Notes under the pieces: generated by a model
Told to the model about the DNA's origin: nothing
The model's input: the letters and a program-made list of their open reading frames with translations, nothing else
Databases searched by the model: none
Part shown: piece by piece, positions 24,053 through 32,994 of the stretch
Position numbering within the stretch: position 1 is the first letter of the stretch
How the letters are laid out: each line of letters begins with the position of its first letter
Source: Arcobacter sp.
GTDB lineage: Bacteria > Campylobacterota > Campylobacteria > Campylobacterales > Arcobacteraceae
Assembly (NCBI GenBank): GCA_003252105.1
Contig: QKDL01000066.1
Coordinates: 1-45,860 of the forward strand
Reading direction: 5' to 3'
DNA length: 45,860 bases
Made by a program: the position numbers and the translations under genes

Positions 24053-24529
24053 TTATCTGCCTTTTGCTTTTTCTCCTCGTAATGTCATAACTGTACTTGT
24101 AATATAGGCAATCTTTTTATTTTTATTATCATAAATAGTACAGTCATAGTGAGTAAGTGTTTTGCCACTTCTTATTGGTTTTGCATGGGCTTTTAAAATA
24201 CTTTTCCATACAGGTCTATAAAAATTGATTTTTAATTCAACGCTAGTAAAACTTTCATTTTCTTGCATCAATGTAGAATGAGCAGTACCGATTGCTGCAT
24301 CGGCAAGTTCGCAAAGTAAACCACCATGAATTGTACCTTGTTGATTTCCATGTATCTTAGAATCTGCATCAATTTTAACTATAGCTTCTCCTAATTCTAT
24401 GGTATCAATATCAATTTTTAAGGTTTGTGATATTGTTGTTGGATAGTTTATAGGTGTACTAATGTTTTCGATTAGTTCATTTTTCAAATATTTTTTAAGA
24501 TATTCTAAGACAGGGTATTTATTATTCAT
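24053..24529 (-). CDS. PaaI-family hotdog thioesterase
   Basis: A 158-residue single hotdog domain. The PaaI/YdiI-type motif GTIHGGLLCELADAAIGTAH (residues about 66-85) carries the usual catalytic region around HGG and D. It is followed by SVELKINFYRPV, typical of acyl-CoA thioesterases acting on aromatic or medium-chain acyl-CoA. The substrate is unknown. It is divergent from the LysR gene, with the operator-like palindrome between them, and is probably controlled by that regulator. Confidence 0.88.
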   Translation of the reverse strand: MNNKYPVLEYLKKYLKNELIENISTPINYPTTISQTLKIDIDTIELGEAIVKIDADSKIHGNQQGTIHGGLLCELADAAIGTAHSTLMQENESFTSVELKINFYRPVWKSILKAHAKPIRSGKTLTHYDCTIYDNKNKKIAYITSTVMTLRGEKAKGR

Positions 24530-24579
24530 TTTGATTCCTTTATATTGAATTATAAAAATTCTATCATAGATAGATATAT

Positions 24580-24602
24580 TTAATATATTAATATGTTATA
24601 AT
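24580..24602. promoter_or_regulatory. Palindrome TTAATATATTAA next to the lysR -10 box
   Basis: A perfect 12-bp palindrome at 24580-24591 is followed by TATAAT at 24597-24602 reading toward lysR. LysR regulators usually bind an interrupted palindrome between divergent genes and repress themselves, which fits the place; AT-richness makes a chance palindrome likely, so this is tentative. Confidence 0.4.
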
Positions 24603-24636
24603 TTAAAGTTCATTTTTTTAAATACTAAGGATTTTT

Positions 24637-25518
24637 ATGGATTTAAAACAAATTAAAACGCTTAAGACTGTAATCGATTCAGATAGCTTTTTAAATGCAT
24701 CATATAAACTAGGATGTACTCAATCTACTGTAACATCACATATTCAACAATTAGAAAATGCTTTAAACTTAAAACTTTTTGAAAGAGTTGGAAGAAAGAT
24801 GGTATTAACACAGGAAGCAAAAGAGATAATACCTTACTTGGATGTAATAACTAATTCAATAGATGAGCTTATGGATCATCATAAAAAAAATGACGAGATA
24901 TTAGGTAAATTAAGGATTGCAACAGCAGAGACTTTTCTTATTTATAAAATGAATAATATATTAAAAGAATTTAAAGAAAGAGCACCTAATGTAGAGTTAT
25001 CTATAGAAGGAACAAATTGTTATGAGGTAAGAAAAAAATTATTAAATGGAGATATTGATTTAGGGATACACTATGATATTAGTGGATATTCAGATTCAAT
25101 TGTGACTAATAAAATAAAGAATTTTAAACTTGTTCTTGTTTCTTCATCTTTACTAGACAAGAAGTATTTAAATTTTATAAATAATAATCAAACAAAGCCT
25201 TTTTCAGTAGTTGGACACAATATGAAGTCTCCATATAGAGGTCAACTAATAAAGTATTTAGAAAATAAAAATATTAGGATGTATAAAATATTAGAATTAG
25301 GAAGTATTGAAGCTGCTAAACAAGGAATTATTGCAAATTTAGGAATAGCTTATCTTCCTAGATTTACTGTCGAAAAGGAATTAAACGAAGGTCTTCTACT
25401 TGAATTAGAACATGAAATAGAACAGAAAGAAATAAGAGCAATATATGCATATCATAAAAATAAATATATAAATAGAGCGATGAATTTATTTATTGAATTA
25501 TTGAATAAAGACTTATAA
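24637..25518 (+). CDS. LysR-family transcriptional regulator
   Basis: A 293-residue regulator. The N-terminal winged HTH is canonical (LKTVIDSDSFLNASYKLGCT, QSTVTSHIQQLENALNLKLFER, LTQEAKEI). The C-terminal effector domain from about residue 90 has the periplasmic-binding-protein-like halves (GKLRIATAETFLIYKM, DIDLGIHYDI, GIIANLGIAYLPRF). It diverges from the thioesterase gene, the usual arrangement for a LysR protein and its target. The ligand is unknown. Confidence 0.95.
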   Translation: MDLKQIKTLKTVIDSDSFLNASYKLGCTQSTVTSHIQQLENALNLKLFERVGRKMVLTQEAKEIIPYLDVITNSIDELMDHHKKNDEILGKLRIATAETFLIYKMNNILKEFKERAPNVELSIEGTNCYEVRKKLLNGDIDLGIHYDISGYSDSIVTNKIKNFKLVLVSSSLLDKKYLNFINNNQTKPFSVVGHNMKSPYRGQLIKYLENKNIRMYKILELGSIEAAKQGIIANLGIAYLPRFTVEKELNEGLLLELEHEIEQKEIRAIYAYHKNKYINRAMNLFIELLNKDL

Positions 25519-25526
25519 GCTTTATT

Positions 25527-25555
25527 TCAATTTTGTCTCAATTTTGTCTCAATTG
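25527..25555 (+). repeat. 11-bp phased repeat array outside the element
   Basis: TCAATTTTGTC occurs at 25527 and 25538, followed by a partial copy TCAATTG at 25549, at strict 11-bp spacing. The unit shares CAATTTTG and the period with the integrase arm-type array at 11579-11607. It starts 9 bp after the lysR stop. No integrase or att core is visible nearby. Confidence 0.6.
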
Positions 25556-25616
25556 ATACTTTTTTAATACCTTCTATAAATATAATTAGTATATAGAATC
25601 TATTAAAGGATTTATT

Positions 25617-25988
25617 ATGAAACTAGATACAAATAGAAAAATAAAAGTTTTATATGTTGAGGATGAGCATATATTAAGGGAGAGGGTGGCTTCTTGCTTA
25701 AAATATTTTTTTGATGTGACTACTGCTGAAAATGGTCGAGATGGTTTTGATAAGTTTTGTCAAGATAGATATGATTTAGTGATTACTGATATACTTATGT
25801 TAGAAAAGACAGGATTGGAGCTAATAAATGATATTAGAGGTATAAATAGTCAAATACCTATAATAGTTGCTTCTGCTTTTACTGATGAGTATGAAGAGAA
25901 GTTACAACCAATAAAATATCTTAAAACTGTAAAAAAACCATATGAGATGAGAGATTTAGTAGAAAATATAAAAGTATTGGTTGCATAA
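25617..25988 (+). CDS. Receiver-only response regulator
   Basis: A 123-residue single receiver domain. It has the acidic pair in VLYVEDEH, the phospho-acceptor D58 in DLVITDILM, the switch Ser in VASAFTD, and K107 in VKKPYE. There is no output domain, so it works by protein contact, like CheY or a phosphorelay carrier. It follows lysR on the same strand but with its own promoter-like TATAAT sequences in the gap. Its partner kinase is not adjacent; the kinases at 27662, 34174 and 36095 are candidates. Confidence 0.92.
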   Translation: MKLDTNRKIKVLYVEDEHILRERVASCLKYFFDVTTAENGRDGFDKFCQDRYDLVITDILMLEKTGLELINDIRGINSQIPIIVASAFTDEYEEKLQPIKYLKTVKKPYEMRDLVENIKVLVA

Positions 25989-26329
25989 AATATTTATTAT
26001 TTTTCTTACTTTTTCTTCCTGCTTTTTATAATCTATAGATTATATATTTTTATTAAAAACAAATAGTCAATTAGTTCTTTCATACTCTATATTAAAACAA
26101 ATATGAATCTTCCAAGTATTTTTCCATAACTTTTCTTTTTTGAAATCATACCTATAAAGCTTGTTTTTTTGTACTCTTTCTATCTTTATTTGTACTAATT
26201 ATGTAAAATCTTTAAAATAACATTGATATGTATTTATCCCTAGAAATGGGCTTTATATAAAAATTTTTCTTACGCTAGCCGTTACATTTTTTTATTAGCA
26301 TTTGTTCACTTTATAAAAAAGGAGAGCAG
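25989..26329. other. Gap before the acyltransferase, with an 18-bp palindrome
   Basis: About 340 bp without a supported gene. TATAATCTATAGATTATA at 26027-26044 is a perfect 18-bp palindrome, either a regulator site or a weak terminator of the receiver gene. The acyltransferase ribosome site AAGGAGAG lies at its right end. Confidence 0.5.
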
Positions 26330-26962
26330 ATGTCTAGAAATGAATTTGAGAGTTTTCTTAGTCGTATAGTTGAATTTAACAAAAGGTTAAATTTTGAGTT
26401 AGATGAAAGTGATGTTTCCCTTGCAACAAACAAAGATGATCTTCTTAAAATCTTTCAATTAAGAAGTGAAGTTTATAAACAAGTTGGTTATAGTAGAGAG
26501 TTTCCTGATCCCATAGATGGAATGAGTTTTGATGACTATGATTTAAATAGTGCAATTTTATATGTCAAAAAAAATGGTGAAGTTACAGGAACTTGTAGAT
26601 TAGTTTTTGACTCTGAAAAAAAATTGCCTTCTGATAAAAGAGTCTCATATGACCCTTATCGAAGAAGATTTGGAAAGATAGGGGAGATTTCAAAAAATAT
26701 TGTAAAACATGATGGTACAGCTTTGAATTTGGAATACAAATATCTTATGAGAGGTTTATATTATGTATTTAACAAAAACGAAATGGATATGACTGTTTCT
26801 TTGATTAGAAGAGATCATTTAAGAATATTTAAAAATATTGGAGCAGTTGAGGTGTTACAAGATGTTGAGAACTATGGAGGTTTATCAGAAGATTTTATTT
26901 TGATGTCTTGCGACCCTTCAAAACCAACAAGACTATTTTTAAAAGCATTTTTAAAAAATTAG
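26330..26962 (+). CDS. LuxI-superfamily N-acyltransferase (autoinducer-synthase-like)
   Basis: A 210-residue cytosolic enzyme of the GNAT fold. The conserved polar residues of LuxI-type acyl-homoserine lactone synthases can be placed: R45 (FQLRSEVY), D68-D69-x-D71 (SFDDYDLNSA), R90 (TGTCRLV) and E119 (GEISKN). The usual ExSR motif reads EISK, with Lys for Arg. Related acyltransferases make N-acyl amino acids in exosortase systems, so the acceptor need not be homoserine lactone. No LuxR homologue is adjacent. The stop codon overlaps that of the converging response regulator gene. Confidence 0.72.
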   Translation: MSRNEFESFLSRIVEFNKRLNFELDESDVSLATNKDDLLKIFQLRSEVYKQVGYSREFPDPIDGMSFDDYDLNSAILYVKKNGEVTGTCRLVFDSEKKLPSDKRVSYDPYRRRFGKIGEISKNIVKHDGTALNLEYKYLMRGLYYVFNKNEMDMTVSLIRRDHLRIFKNIGAVEVLQDVENYGGLSEDFILMSCDPSKPTRLFLKAFLKN

Positions 26963-27669
26963 TTTGTAACTACTAATCTACATCCAAAAGATGGAATAGT
27001 TTCGATAAGTTTATGTTCTAGTTTGGTTCTTAACCTGTATAATAAAACTCGTACAATATTTTCTGAAACTATTTCATCATTCCAAATAACTGTTTCTATA
27101 GTTCTAAATGGTACAACATTACCATTGGCACATACGAGCAGTTCTAAAAGCATTCTTTCTTTTTTCCCAAGTCTTACAGGAATATTTTTATAGTATAGAT
27201 TACTATTTTCTACGTCATAGATATAACCTAAACCTAGGTTTTTAAAGTTTGGATTATCTTTAATCAAATTTTCTACATATAAAGTTATATTTGTTGTATC
27301 CATTTTGCAAACAGCAAGTTTCAATGCAACTTCAATATCCTCTTCACGAAAAGGTTTTAAAATATAACTTGTAGGATTTGTCATCGCTGCTTCTTTTATA
27401 GTTTTTTCGTCTGAATAAGCTGTAAGATATATAATAGGTACTTTTTTGATTCTACAAATTTCTGATGAAGACTCAATACCATTTCTACTTTTTTTTAAAT
27501 TGATATCAGCAACAATAATATCAGGAAAATTTTTTCTTGCTAATTCAAGACTTTTTGAGTAATCTTTTGCAATTCCTATTACCTCAAATCCAAAACTTTC
27601 AATTATATTTTTTATCTCAATGGCAATAATTAATTCATCTTCTATAACTAAGACTTTATGCTTACTCAT
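26959..27669 (-). CDS. OmpR-like response regulator
   Basis: A 236-residue two-domain regulator. The receiver has acidic residues in VIEDE, phospho-acceptor D55 (IIVADINL), Thr in YLTAYSD and K105 (YILKPF). The winged-helix DNA-binding domain (about 148-236) has KKERMLLELLVCANGNVV, ENIVRVLLYRLRTKLEH and a C-terminal hairpin SFGCRLV. It overlaps its kinase gene by 8 nt, so they form a pair. The location directly after the sortase genes suggests it may control them, as PdsR does in other sortase clusters, though the kinase type differs. Confidence 0.92.
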   Translation of the reverse strand: MSKHKVLVIEDELIIAIEIKNIIESFGFEVIGIAKDYSKSLELARKNFPDIIVADINLKKSRNGIESSSEICRIKKVPIIYLTAYSDEKTIKEAAMTNPTSYILKPFREEDIEVALKLAVCKMDTTNITLYVENLIKDNPNFKNLGLGYIYDVENSNLYYKNIPVRLGKKERMLLELLVCANGNVVPFRTIETVIWNDEIVSENIVRVLLYRLRTKLEHKLIETIPSFGCRLVVTN

Positions 27670-29464
27670 TTTTAAGGTCTTTATTCCATACTAGGGTGAT
27701 ATTTGTACCATTTGTACTATCTATGTTTAAATCACCTTCTAGCTGAACTTGAGCAAGGGTAGTAACTATTAACATACCTAAACTTTCACTCTTTTCTATA
27801 GGTTCGTATCCTATTCCATTATCTGAATATTTTAATACAAAGTTTTCTTTTTGTTCTTCAAAAAAGATAGTTATCTCACCTTCTATGTTATCAAAAGCAT
27901 GTTTTAGTGAATTTGTAATAAGTTCATTGATAATTAAACCACAATATATGGCATGACTTGCAAATAACGAACCTTTTAGATTAAAATTGAAAGTAATATT
28001 TTGACTAGTTGTATCATAACTTCGTACTAAATCATCTATTAACAATTCAAAATAATCTTCAGCTTTGATTGATAAAACATTATCTTGTCTATAAAGTAAC
28101 TCATGCAAATGTCCTAAAGCAGAAATTCTTCCTTCTATCGTAAGAAGTGCAGTTGTCAATTCTTTAGTATTACTCTCTTTTGATTGTAGTCTAATTAAAG
28201 ATAAAATCATTTGCATATTGTTTTTTACTCTATGGTTAAGCTCTTTTAATAAAAGTTGTTTCTCTTTAAGTGATTTAGATAATTTTTTTGTTTTTTCTTC
28301 AACTTCTGTTTTTAATTCTTGTTCCCTTTTGTTTTTTAAAGTAATAACTTGATTTTGCAAACTTCTTATTCTATTAGAAAGAGCAATTGAAAATAAGATT
28401 GCTTCTGTAAATAAAAGAAACTCAACAATATGAGGATAATGGATAAATATATCATATGCCCCAGAACTAGATAACATCATAAATATCCCAGATAGGAAAA
28501 ATAAAAACCATCCTGCAATTACATAATAACTTTGTTGTACCTTTTTATATGCTAAATATATTGCTATTGATAATAAGTAGAATAAAAAGATAAAAGATAA
28601 AAGATTTCTAAATTTTGAATACTCTGGAAAGACAATAAAAAATACCCAAGATAATGGTATTGTTATTAGAAAAATATTGATTGTTGTGTTGATTTTAGAA
28701 AAGTTTTTTGTTTCAAGATAATATTTACTAAAGACTCCTAAAAAATACATTGGTAAACTTACAATTATTGCAGAGTATTTAAATGTAAGCGTAGTATATT
28801 CTATATTTGCAAATAAAAATAAGATACCAGTATAAGCACTATGATGAAAAGTAGTTGCTAATATACATAGAGTATAAAATAGATATGCCTTATCTTTTGT
28901 AGCAAAATAAACAAATAAATTGTATATACAAAGAGCTAACATTCCCCCAAAAAATAGGGCTATATATAAGATGTTTTTAAAATACCAGTTTTCATAATAT
29001 TTTTTATCCATCATATCTAAATTTATAATCAAGGTTGTAAGTGGAGACTCAAAGCTAATATAATAAATCTTTTCTTCATATGGATTTAATGAAATAGGAA
29101 ATGATGAGTAGATACTTTTGTTTTCTAATTTCTGTAAAAAACCTTGTGTTTCTAACTTTTGGGCAGTATTATCATAATATACCACTTTTGATACTAAAGG
29201 ATTTTTTGATACAAAAACTCTATGTAAAGTGGTATCTGAATTGTTTTTTAAAATCAATTTTACAAATATATTGTGTTTTGCATCATATCCAAAAGATAAA
29301 GGTTTTTTTAGTTGAAATTCTTTGAATAATTCAGGCTTATTGATAACATTATCTATATTTAAAAACTTATTATTTTCATAGCTATATAAAACTTTCGTTG
29401 AAACAATATCGGCATTTAAAAAACTTATAAAAAAAAGTAATACAATTAAAAATTTTTTTCTCAT
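27662..29464 (-). CDS. 7TMR-DISM sensor histidine kinase (HisKA_2/HWE type)
   Basis: A 600-residue inner-membrane kinase. It begins with a signal peptide (residues 1-18), then a periplasmic 7TMR-DISM extracellular domain (about 20-155) and seven membrane helices (about 163-365). A coiled coil (365-400) leads to the HisKA_2 segment LLKELNHRVKNNMQMILSLI with phospho-acceptor H411. An HATPase domain follows (INELITNSLKHAF, YSDNGIGYEP, SLGMLIVTTLAQVQL). The extracellular domain probably binds a carbohydrate or similar ligand. It precedes its cognate regulator with 8-nt overlap and follows the sortase gene by 81 bp. Confidence 0.94.
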   Translation of the reverse strand: MRKKFLIVLLFFISFLNADIVSTKVLYSYENNKFLNIDNVINKPELFKEFQLKKPLSFGYDAKHNIFVKLILKNNSDTTLHRVFVSKNPLVSKVVYYDNTAQKLETQGFLQKLENKSIYSSFPISLNPYEEKIYYISFESPLTTLIINLDMMDKKYYENWYFKNILYIALFFGGMLALCIYNLFVYFATKDKAYLFYTLCILATTFHHSAYTGILFLFANIEYTTLTFKYSAIIVSLPMYFLGVFSKYYLETKNFSKINTTINIFLITIPLSWVFFIVFPEYSKFRNLLSFIFLFYLLSIAIYLAYKKVQQSYYVIAGWFLFFLSGIFMMLSSSGAYDIFIHYPHIVEFLLFTEAILFSIALSNRIRSLQNQVITLKNKREQELKTEVEEKTKKLSKSLKEKQLLLKELNHRVKNNMQMILSLIRLQSKESNTKELTTALLTIEGRISALGHLHELLYRQDNVLSIKAEDYFELLIDDLVRSYDTTSQNITFNFNLKGSLFASHAIYCGLIINELITNSLKHAFDNIEGEITIFFEEQKENFVLKYSDNGIGYEPIEKSESLGMLIVTTLAQVQLEGDLNIDSTNGTNITLVWNKDLKNE

Positions 29465-29545
29465 ATCTCATTTTATCAAAAATATTGAATTATGTTAATT
29501 ATTATCTGTTGTTAATCTATATTTATATTGAAAAATTTCAACTAA

Positions 29546-30121
29546 TTATATAGATTCTATTTTTTCTCCAATAACTAAATATCTTTTTGTTCCACCTGCA
29601 ATAATTGCATCAAATGGCCAACAAGTAACTAATATCAACTCCTCTTTTCCCATTTTTATTGGGATTGTATCATGATTTACATCTATTATTTTTTTGTTAA
29701 TGATTCTATAAAAATATTTAGTATTATTTTTATCATATAAAACAATTTTATCTTCCAAATTTAAATATTGTAAAGGTTCAAAATGGGTATCTCTATGTGC
29801 ACTTATTAAAATAGTACCATTCTCTCCAGGTAGTTTACTCATTTGAGAGTGACCTGGAGCAAATGCCAAAGAGGAACCAGAATCCCCTTCAAGTACATAT
29901 AAATCCTTTTGTAGTTTAGGAATTTCCATTTTTAAAACAATAGTTGTATCAGCCCAAGACCAAGGTTTTTGGTATTGTTTTGTTTCTAATGTTTCTTTCC
30001 ATGAGGATTCAATTAGATATTGAGCTAAAATAGCTTTAGCTTGGATATATATTCCTTTACCAAAAAAGATAAAACCTATTGTTAACATCAAAGCTATAAA
30101 ATATTTAGATGATTTTTTCAT
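29546..30121 (-). CDS. Class GN sortase
   Basis: A 191-residue membrane-anchored transpeptidase with a single N-terminal helix (residues 7-27). The catalytic set is complete: H109 in SAHRDTHF, C167 in LVTCWPF, and R180 in GGTKRYLVIG. The stretch GHSQMSKLPGENG before the His motif is typical of the Gram-negative (marine) sortase group. It starts within the 3' end of the target protein gene (17-nt overlap), which strongly indicates that the two function together. Confidence 0.93.
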   Translation of the reverse strand: MKKSSKYFIALMLTIGFIFFGKGIYIQAKAILAQYLIESSWKETLETKQYQKPWSWADTTIVLKMEIPKLQKDLYVLEGDSGSSLAFAPGHSQMSKLPGENGTILISAHRDTHFEPLQYLNLEDKIVLYDKNNTKYFYRIINKKIIDVNHDTIPIKMGKEELILVTCWPFDAIIAGGTKRYLVIGEKIESI

Positions 30122-32177
30122 TTTTTAATCCTATAATTTTTAGATATATCAAAGAGATTAGTATTAAAATCAAACCTATTATTAGATATAACATTGAATT
30201 TGTTGCTGTTTGTGGAACTTGTGCATCATATAACTTCCAACCATCAGGAATTTTCGTTTCAACATTTTTTGTTTTTAAAATCAGCTCTTTTTCTCTTACT
30301 GGTGTTTTATCTACTGCAACAAGTGAGGTAAAGTTTGTCACTATATGATGAGTTAAACCTATATTTGTTATAAGCTCTTTTAACTGTTCTTTTTTATTTG
30401 GGTCATATGTTGTGTAGTATAGATTTGTTAACTCTTCTATTGAATTTCTAGCCCATAATATATCTAATCCACTGTTTTTCTCTTGGATATCACTTTTTAT
30501 TGTTTTTTCATATTTTCCATTTGCTGTTTGGGCACTTATTTTTATAGTTTCTGGTATAGATTTTGCTTCAAAACTATAAAATACACTTTCTCCAAAATAT
30601 AAATCACTAACCTTTAAATCCACACCATCAATTTTGATATTTGTTAGAGATGGATTCTCTATTTTTTTAAATAGAATATCCATTTTTTCAGATACTTCAC
30701 TCTCTTTACCAATATGGGTAAATGTACCTTTCCCAAAAGTAGCTACTTTTTTCATAAAAAATGTATTTGGAGCAGAACCTATTGAGACTGTAAAAAGTTT
30801 CGAATCTCCATTGTCATTTTTAACCTCTTTAAATATAGCTTCTTCATTTGAGATTAGTCCATCAGTGATAAAGATAATTTGTCGTAGATACTCTTTTGAG
30901 TTTTCATTCTTTGAATTTAGTGCAAACTTTATTGGCTCTAAAGCTTGTGTTCCACCATCGGCTTTGATATTTGATATAAATCGTCCAGCTTCTTGCAGTG
31001 TAGATTTTGTAACATTTTTTGCTGTAGGAAAAAGGTATTGGAAGTTATTGTCATAATCAATGATATTAAATCTATCATTATCGCCTAATCTACTTATAGC
31101 TAAACCTAAAGCTTTTTTTGCTTGGATTATTGATGTACCACTCATTGAACCTGAACTATCAATTACAAATATTAACTCTCTTTTAGGTTTGTAATCCTCT
31201 TTATATTTGTAAATATCACTTTCTGGTGTAAGCATTAGTAGACCAAACTCTCTATTTGCTGCTTTTTGTGTATAAAGTTTCATTTGTACTTCTTGAGTTT
31301 TTTTAGCTTTCCAAGATAGATTAAACTCTTTATTTGCTTGAGTAGTTTCTAGAAGTTTTATAAAATAGTTATCATCTTTTTTATCTATATCTATTTCATG
31401 ATAAGCACTATCTATTTTATCAACCTCAAAACCTGCATTTAGATTGATACTAAAATCAATTGGTCTATCAACAGGATTGTTTTTATCTTCAACTGTTTGA
31501 ATCAAATTTATATCAGATTTATTTTGTAGCTTATTGTTTTCATCAAGGGGAAGGTATCTTTGTGCTGCAACCATCGGAAAAGTTATAGAGAAGTTGTTAC
31601 TGTCAAGTTGTACTTTTTGTTGATATTCTATTATTACAGTGATTTCCCCTTTTGGTGGGATATTTGCCACGTTTGCTGTAAATAGGTTTGGTCTTTGTTG
31701 CTCTATCAAAGTTGTTTTTTTACCTTCAGCTTTTGCAGTTTCATATACTTTTTTAGCTTCTTCTTTCTTTTTTATTTCACCTGTAATAATTGTATCACCA
31801 ATTTTCATATCCATATGATCAACAGCTGCATCATCAGGTAATGGAAAAAGGTAAATCCCCTCTGTCCAATAGTCGTCAGGGTTTTTAAATGTTTGTTCAA
31901 CTCTTACACGATTTACTATACTAGTTATTTGCATAGAGACTTTTGTATTTAAACCAATAGCTTTTTTTGCTACACCATCTCTAGTTTTATAAAAAACCTC
32001 TCCACTTTTTATGGCTGCATATTGTTCATCTGATAATATTGTTGCATATGCTTTTATATTAAATATATTGAAAATCAATACAATAGCAACTAATAGTAAA
32101 GAGAGTTTAAAAACAGAGCTTTTTTTTAACTGAATATCTTTTTTAGAGATTCTAATATTGTCTAAATTTGTTTTCAT
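30105..32177 (-). CDS. VIT and VWA domain sortase target protein
   Basis: A 690-residue membrane protein. A helix at 23-45 is the probable signal or anchor. It is followed by a VIT domain (about 48-190), a VWA domain with MIDAS motif FVIDSSGSMSG (D340xSxS), GGT and ITDG, and a C-terminal sorting region: VPQTATNS (654-661), a membrane helix and a short basic tail ending KNEKII. This matches the sortase target of Gram-negative dedicated sortase systems; VPQTA is presumably the cleavage site. VIT/VWA proteins bind other proteins by divalent metal. It overlaps the sortase gene and lies 145 bp from the ompA-like gene. Confidence 0.92.
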   Translation of the reverse strand: MKTNLDNIRISKKDIQLKKSSVFKLSLLLVAIVLIFNIFNIKAYATILSDEQYAAIKSGEVFYKTRDGVAKKAIGLNTKVSMQITSIVNRVRVEQTFKNPDDYWTEGIYLFPLPDDAAVDHMDMKIGDTIITGEIKKKEEAKKVYETAKAEGKKTTLIEQQRPNLFTANVANIPPKGEITVIIEYQQKVQLDSNNFSITFPMVAAQRYLPLDENNKLQNKSDINLIQTVEDKNNPVDRPIDFSINLNAGFEVDKIDSAYHEIDIDKKDDNYFIKLLETTQANKEFNLSWKAKKTQEVQMKLYTQKAANREFGLLMLTPESDIYKYKEDYKPKRELIFVIDSSGSMSGTSIIQAKKALGLAISRLGDNDRFNIIDYDNNFQYLFPTAKNVTKSTLQEAGRFISNIKADGGTQALEPIKFALNSKNENSKEYLRQIIFITDGLISNEEAIFKEVKNDNGDSKLFTVSIGSAPNTFFMKKVATFGKGTFTHIGKESEVSEKMDILFKKIENPSLTNIKIDGVDLKVSDLYFGESVFYSFEAKSIPETIKISAQTANGKYEKTIKSDIQEKNSGLDILWARNSIEELTNLYYTTYDPNKKEQLKELITNIGLTHHIVTNFTSLVAVDKTPVREKELILKTKNVETKIPDGWKLYDAQVPQTATNSMLYLIIGLILILISLIYLKIIGLKNEKII

Positions 32178-32272
32178 AAATTATCCTTTTTATAAAACTT
32201 TTCAGACAATAAGATATCCTCAACTATTGACGTTGATTTAAAATTTTTATTGAAAGAAAAAGTTTGAAGATT

Positions 32273-32296
32273 AAAAATTAGTTTCTACTAATTTTT
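32273..32296 (-). terminator. Hairpin terminator after the ompA-like gene
   Basis: AAAAATTAG and CTAATTTTT are perfect 9-bp arms around TTTCTA, 26 bp past the stop. It likely separates the lipoprotein-ompA transcript from the sortase target gene, whose own ribosome site AAGGA is near 32185. A small inverted repeat TCAAC-N7-GTTGA (32220-32236) nearby may be an operator. Confidence 0.6.
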
Positions 32297-32322
32297 AGCC
32301 AGCGAGGGAGTGAAAACCACTT

Positions 32323-32994
32323 TTATTTATAAGTGATTTTTAAATCTACTCTCCTATTTTCTGAGTCTTTTGTTGATATTGGTGATGTTTCACCAAAAGA
32401 AACAACTTCTAGTTTAGATTTTGTTATATTATGTTCAACTAACAAATCTCTTACTGAGTTTGCTCTTTTTAATCCTAATGCAAAGTTATATTCATTTGTT
32501 CCTTTTGTATCAGTATGCCCTTCGATTAGAATTTTTTGAGCTTTTTCTAACTTCTGATATGAAACCTCTTTATTTACTTTTTTTACTTTGAAACTATCAT
32601 AATCAAAGTTTACAAAGTTTTGAATCGTTTGGAAGTTTGCAATTTGATTTGCTGATTCATCTATTGCTTTTATTGAGTTTAGTTTTTCATCAACATTCTC
32701 ATTGTTTTCTACTGTTGCCTCATTTGTTACAATCTTTTTTTCTTTTACTGGCTTGGTTTCAGGAGTTTCTTTAATCTCTAAAGATTTTTTTTCAGTGCAC
32801 TCTTTATCATATCCATCAGCATAAGCTATTGTTGCCAAGGCCCAAAAGGCTCCTACTGGTCCACCTAGTATTGTTCCTTGTAAAACTCCCATTACACCAA
32901 ATCCAATTCTTTCATTTGTCGTTGGACACTCTTTTGCATAAATTGTTGTGGAAACAACTGTTGAGATTAGTGCTCCTATTAGTAACTTTTTCAT
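32323..32994 (-). CDS. OmpA-family protein of the sortase system (PdsO-like)
   Basis: A 223-residue secreted protein. It has a signal peptide (cleavage near TTIYA), a glycine-rich hydrophobic stretch (GFGVMGVLQGTILGGPVGAFWALATIAYADGY) that may enter the membrane, and a Lys/Glu-rich linker. The C-terminal OmpA peptidoglycan-binding domain starts about residue 127 (NFDYDSFKVKK, IEGHTDTKGTNEYNFALGLKRA, SFGETSP, NRRVDL). OmpA-type partners with a glycine-rich front occur in Gram-negative dedicated sortase systems, and its place beside the sortase target supports that reading. It overlaps the lipoprotein gene by 4 nt. Confidence 0.88.
   Translation of the reverse strand: MKKLLIGALISTVVSTTIYAKECPTTNERIGFGVMGVLQGTILGGPVGAFWALATIAYADGYDKECTEKKSLEIKETPETKPVKEKKIVTNEATVENNENVDEKLNSIKAIDESANQIANFQTIQNFVNFDYDSFKVKKVNKEVSYQKLEKAQKILIEGHTDTKGTNEYNFALGLKRANSVRDLLVEHNITKSKLEVVSFGETSPISTKDSENRRVDLKITYK

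Noticed and set aside
30634-31056. Plus-strand 140-aa frame inside the VIT/VWA gene
   Set aside because: The opposite-strand protein has clear VWA motifs; this frame is a complement artefact.
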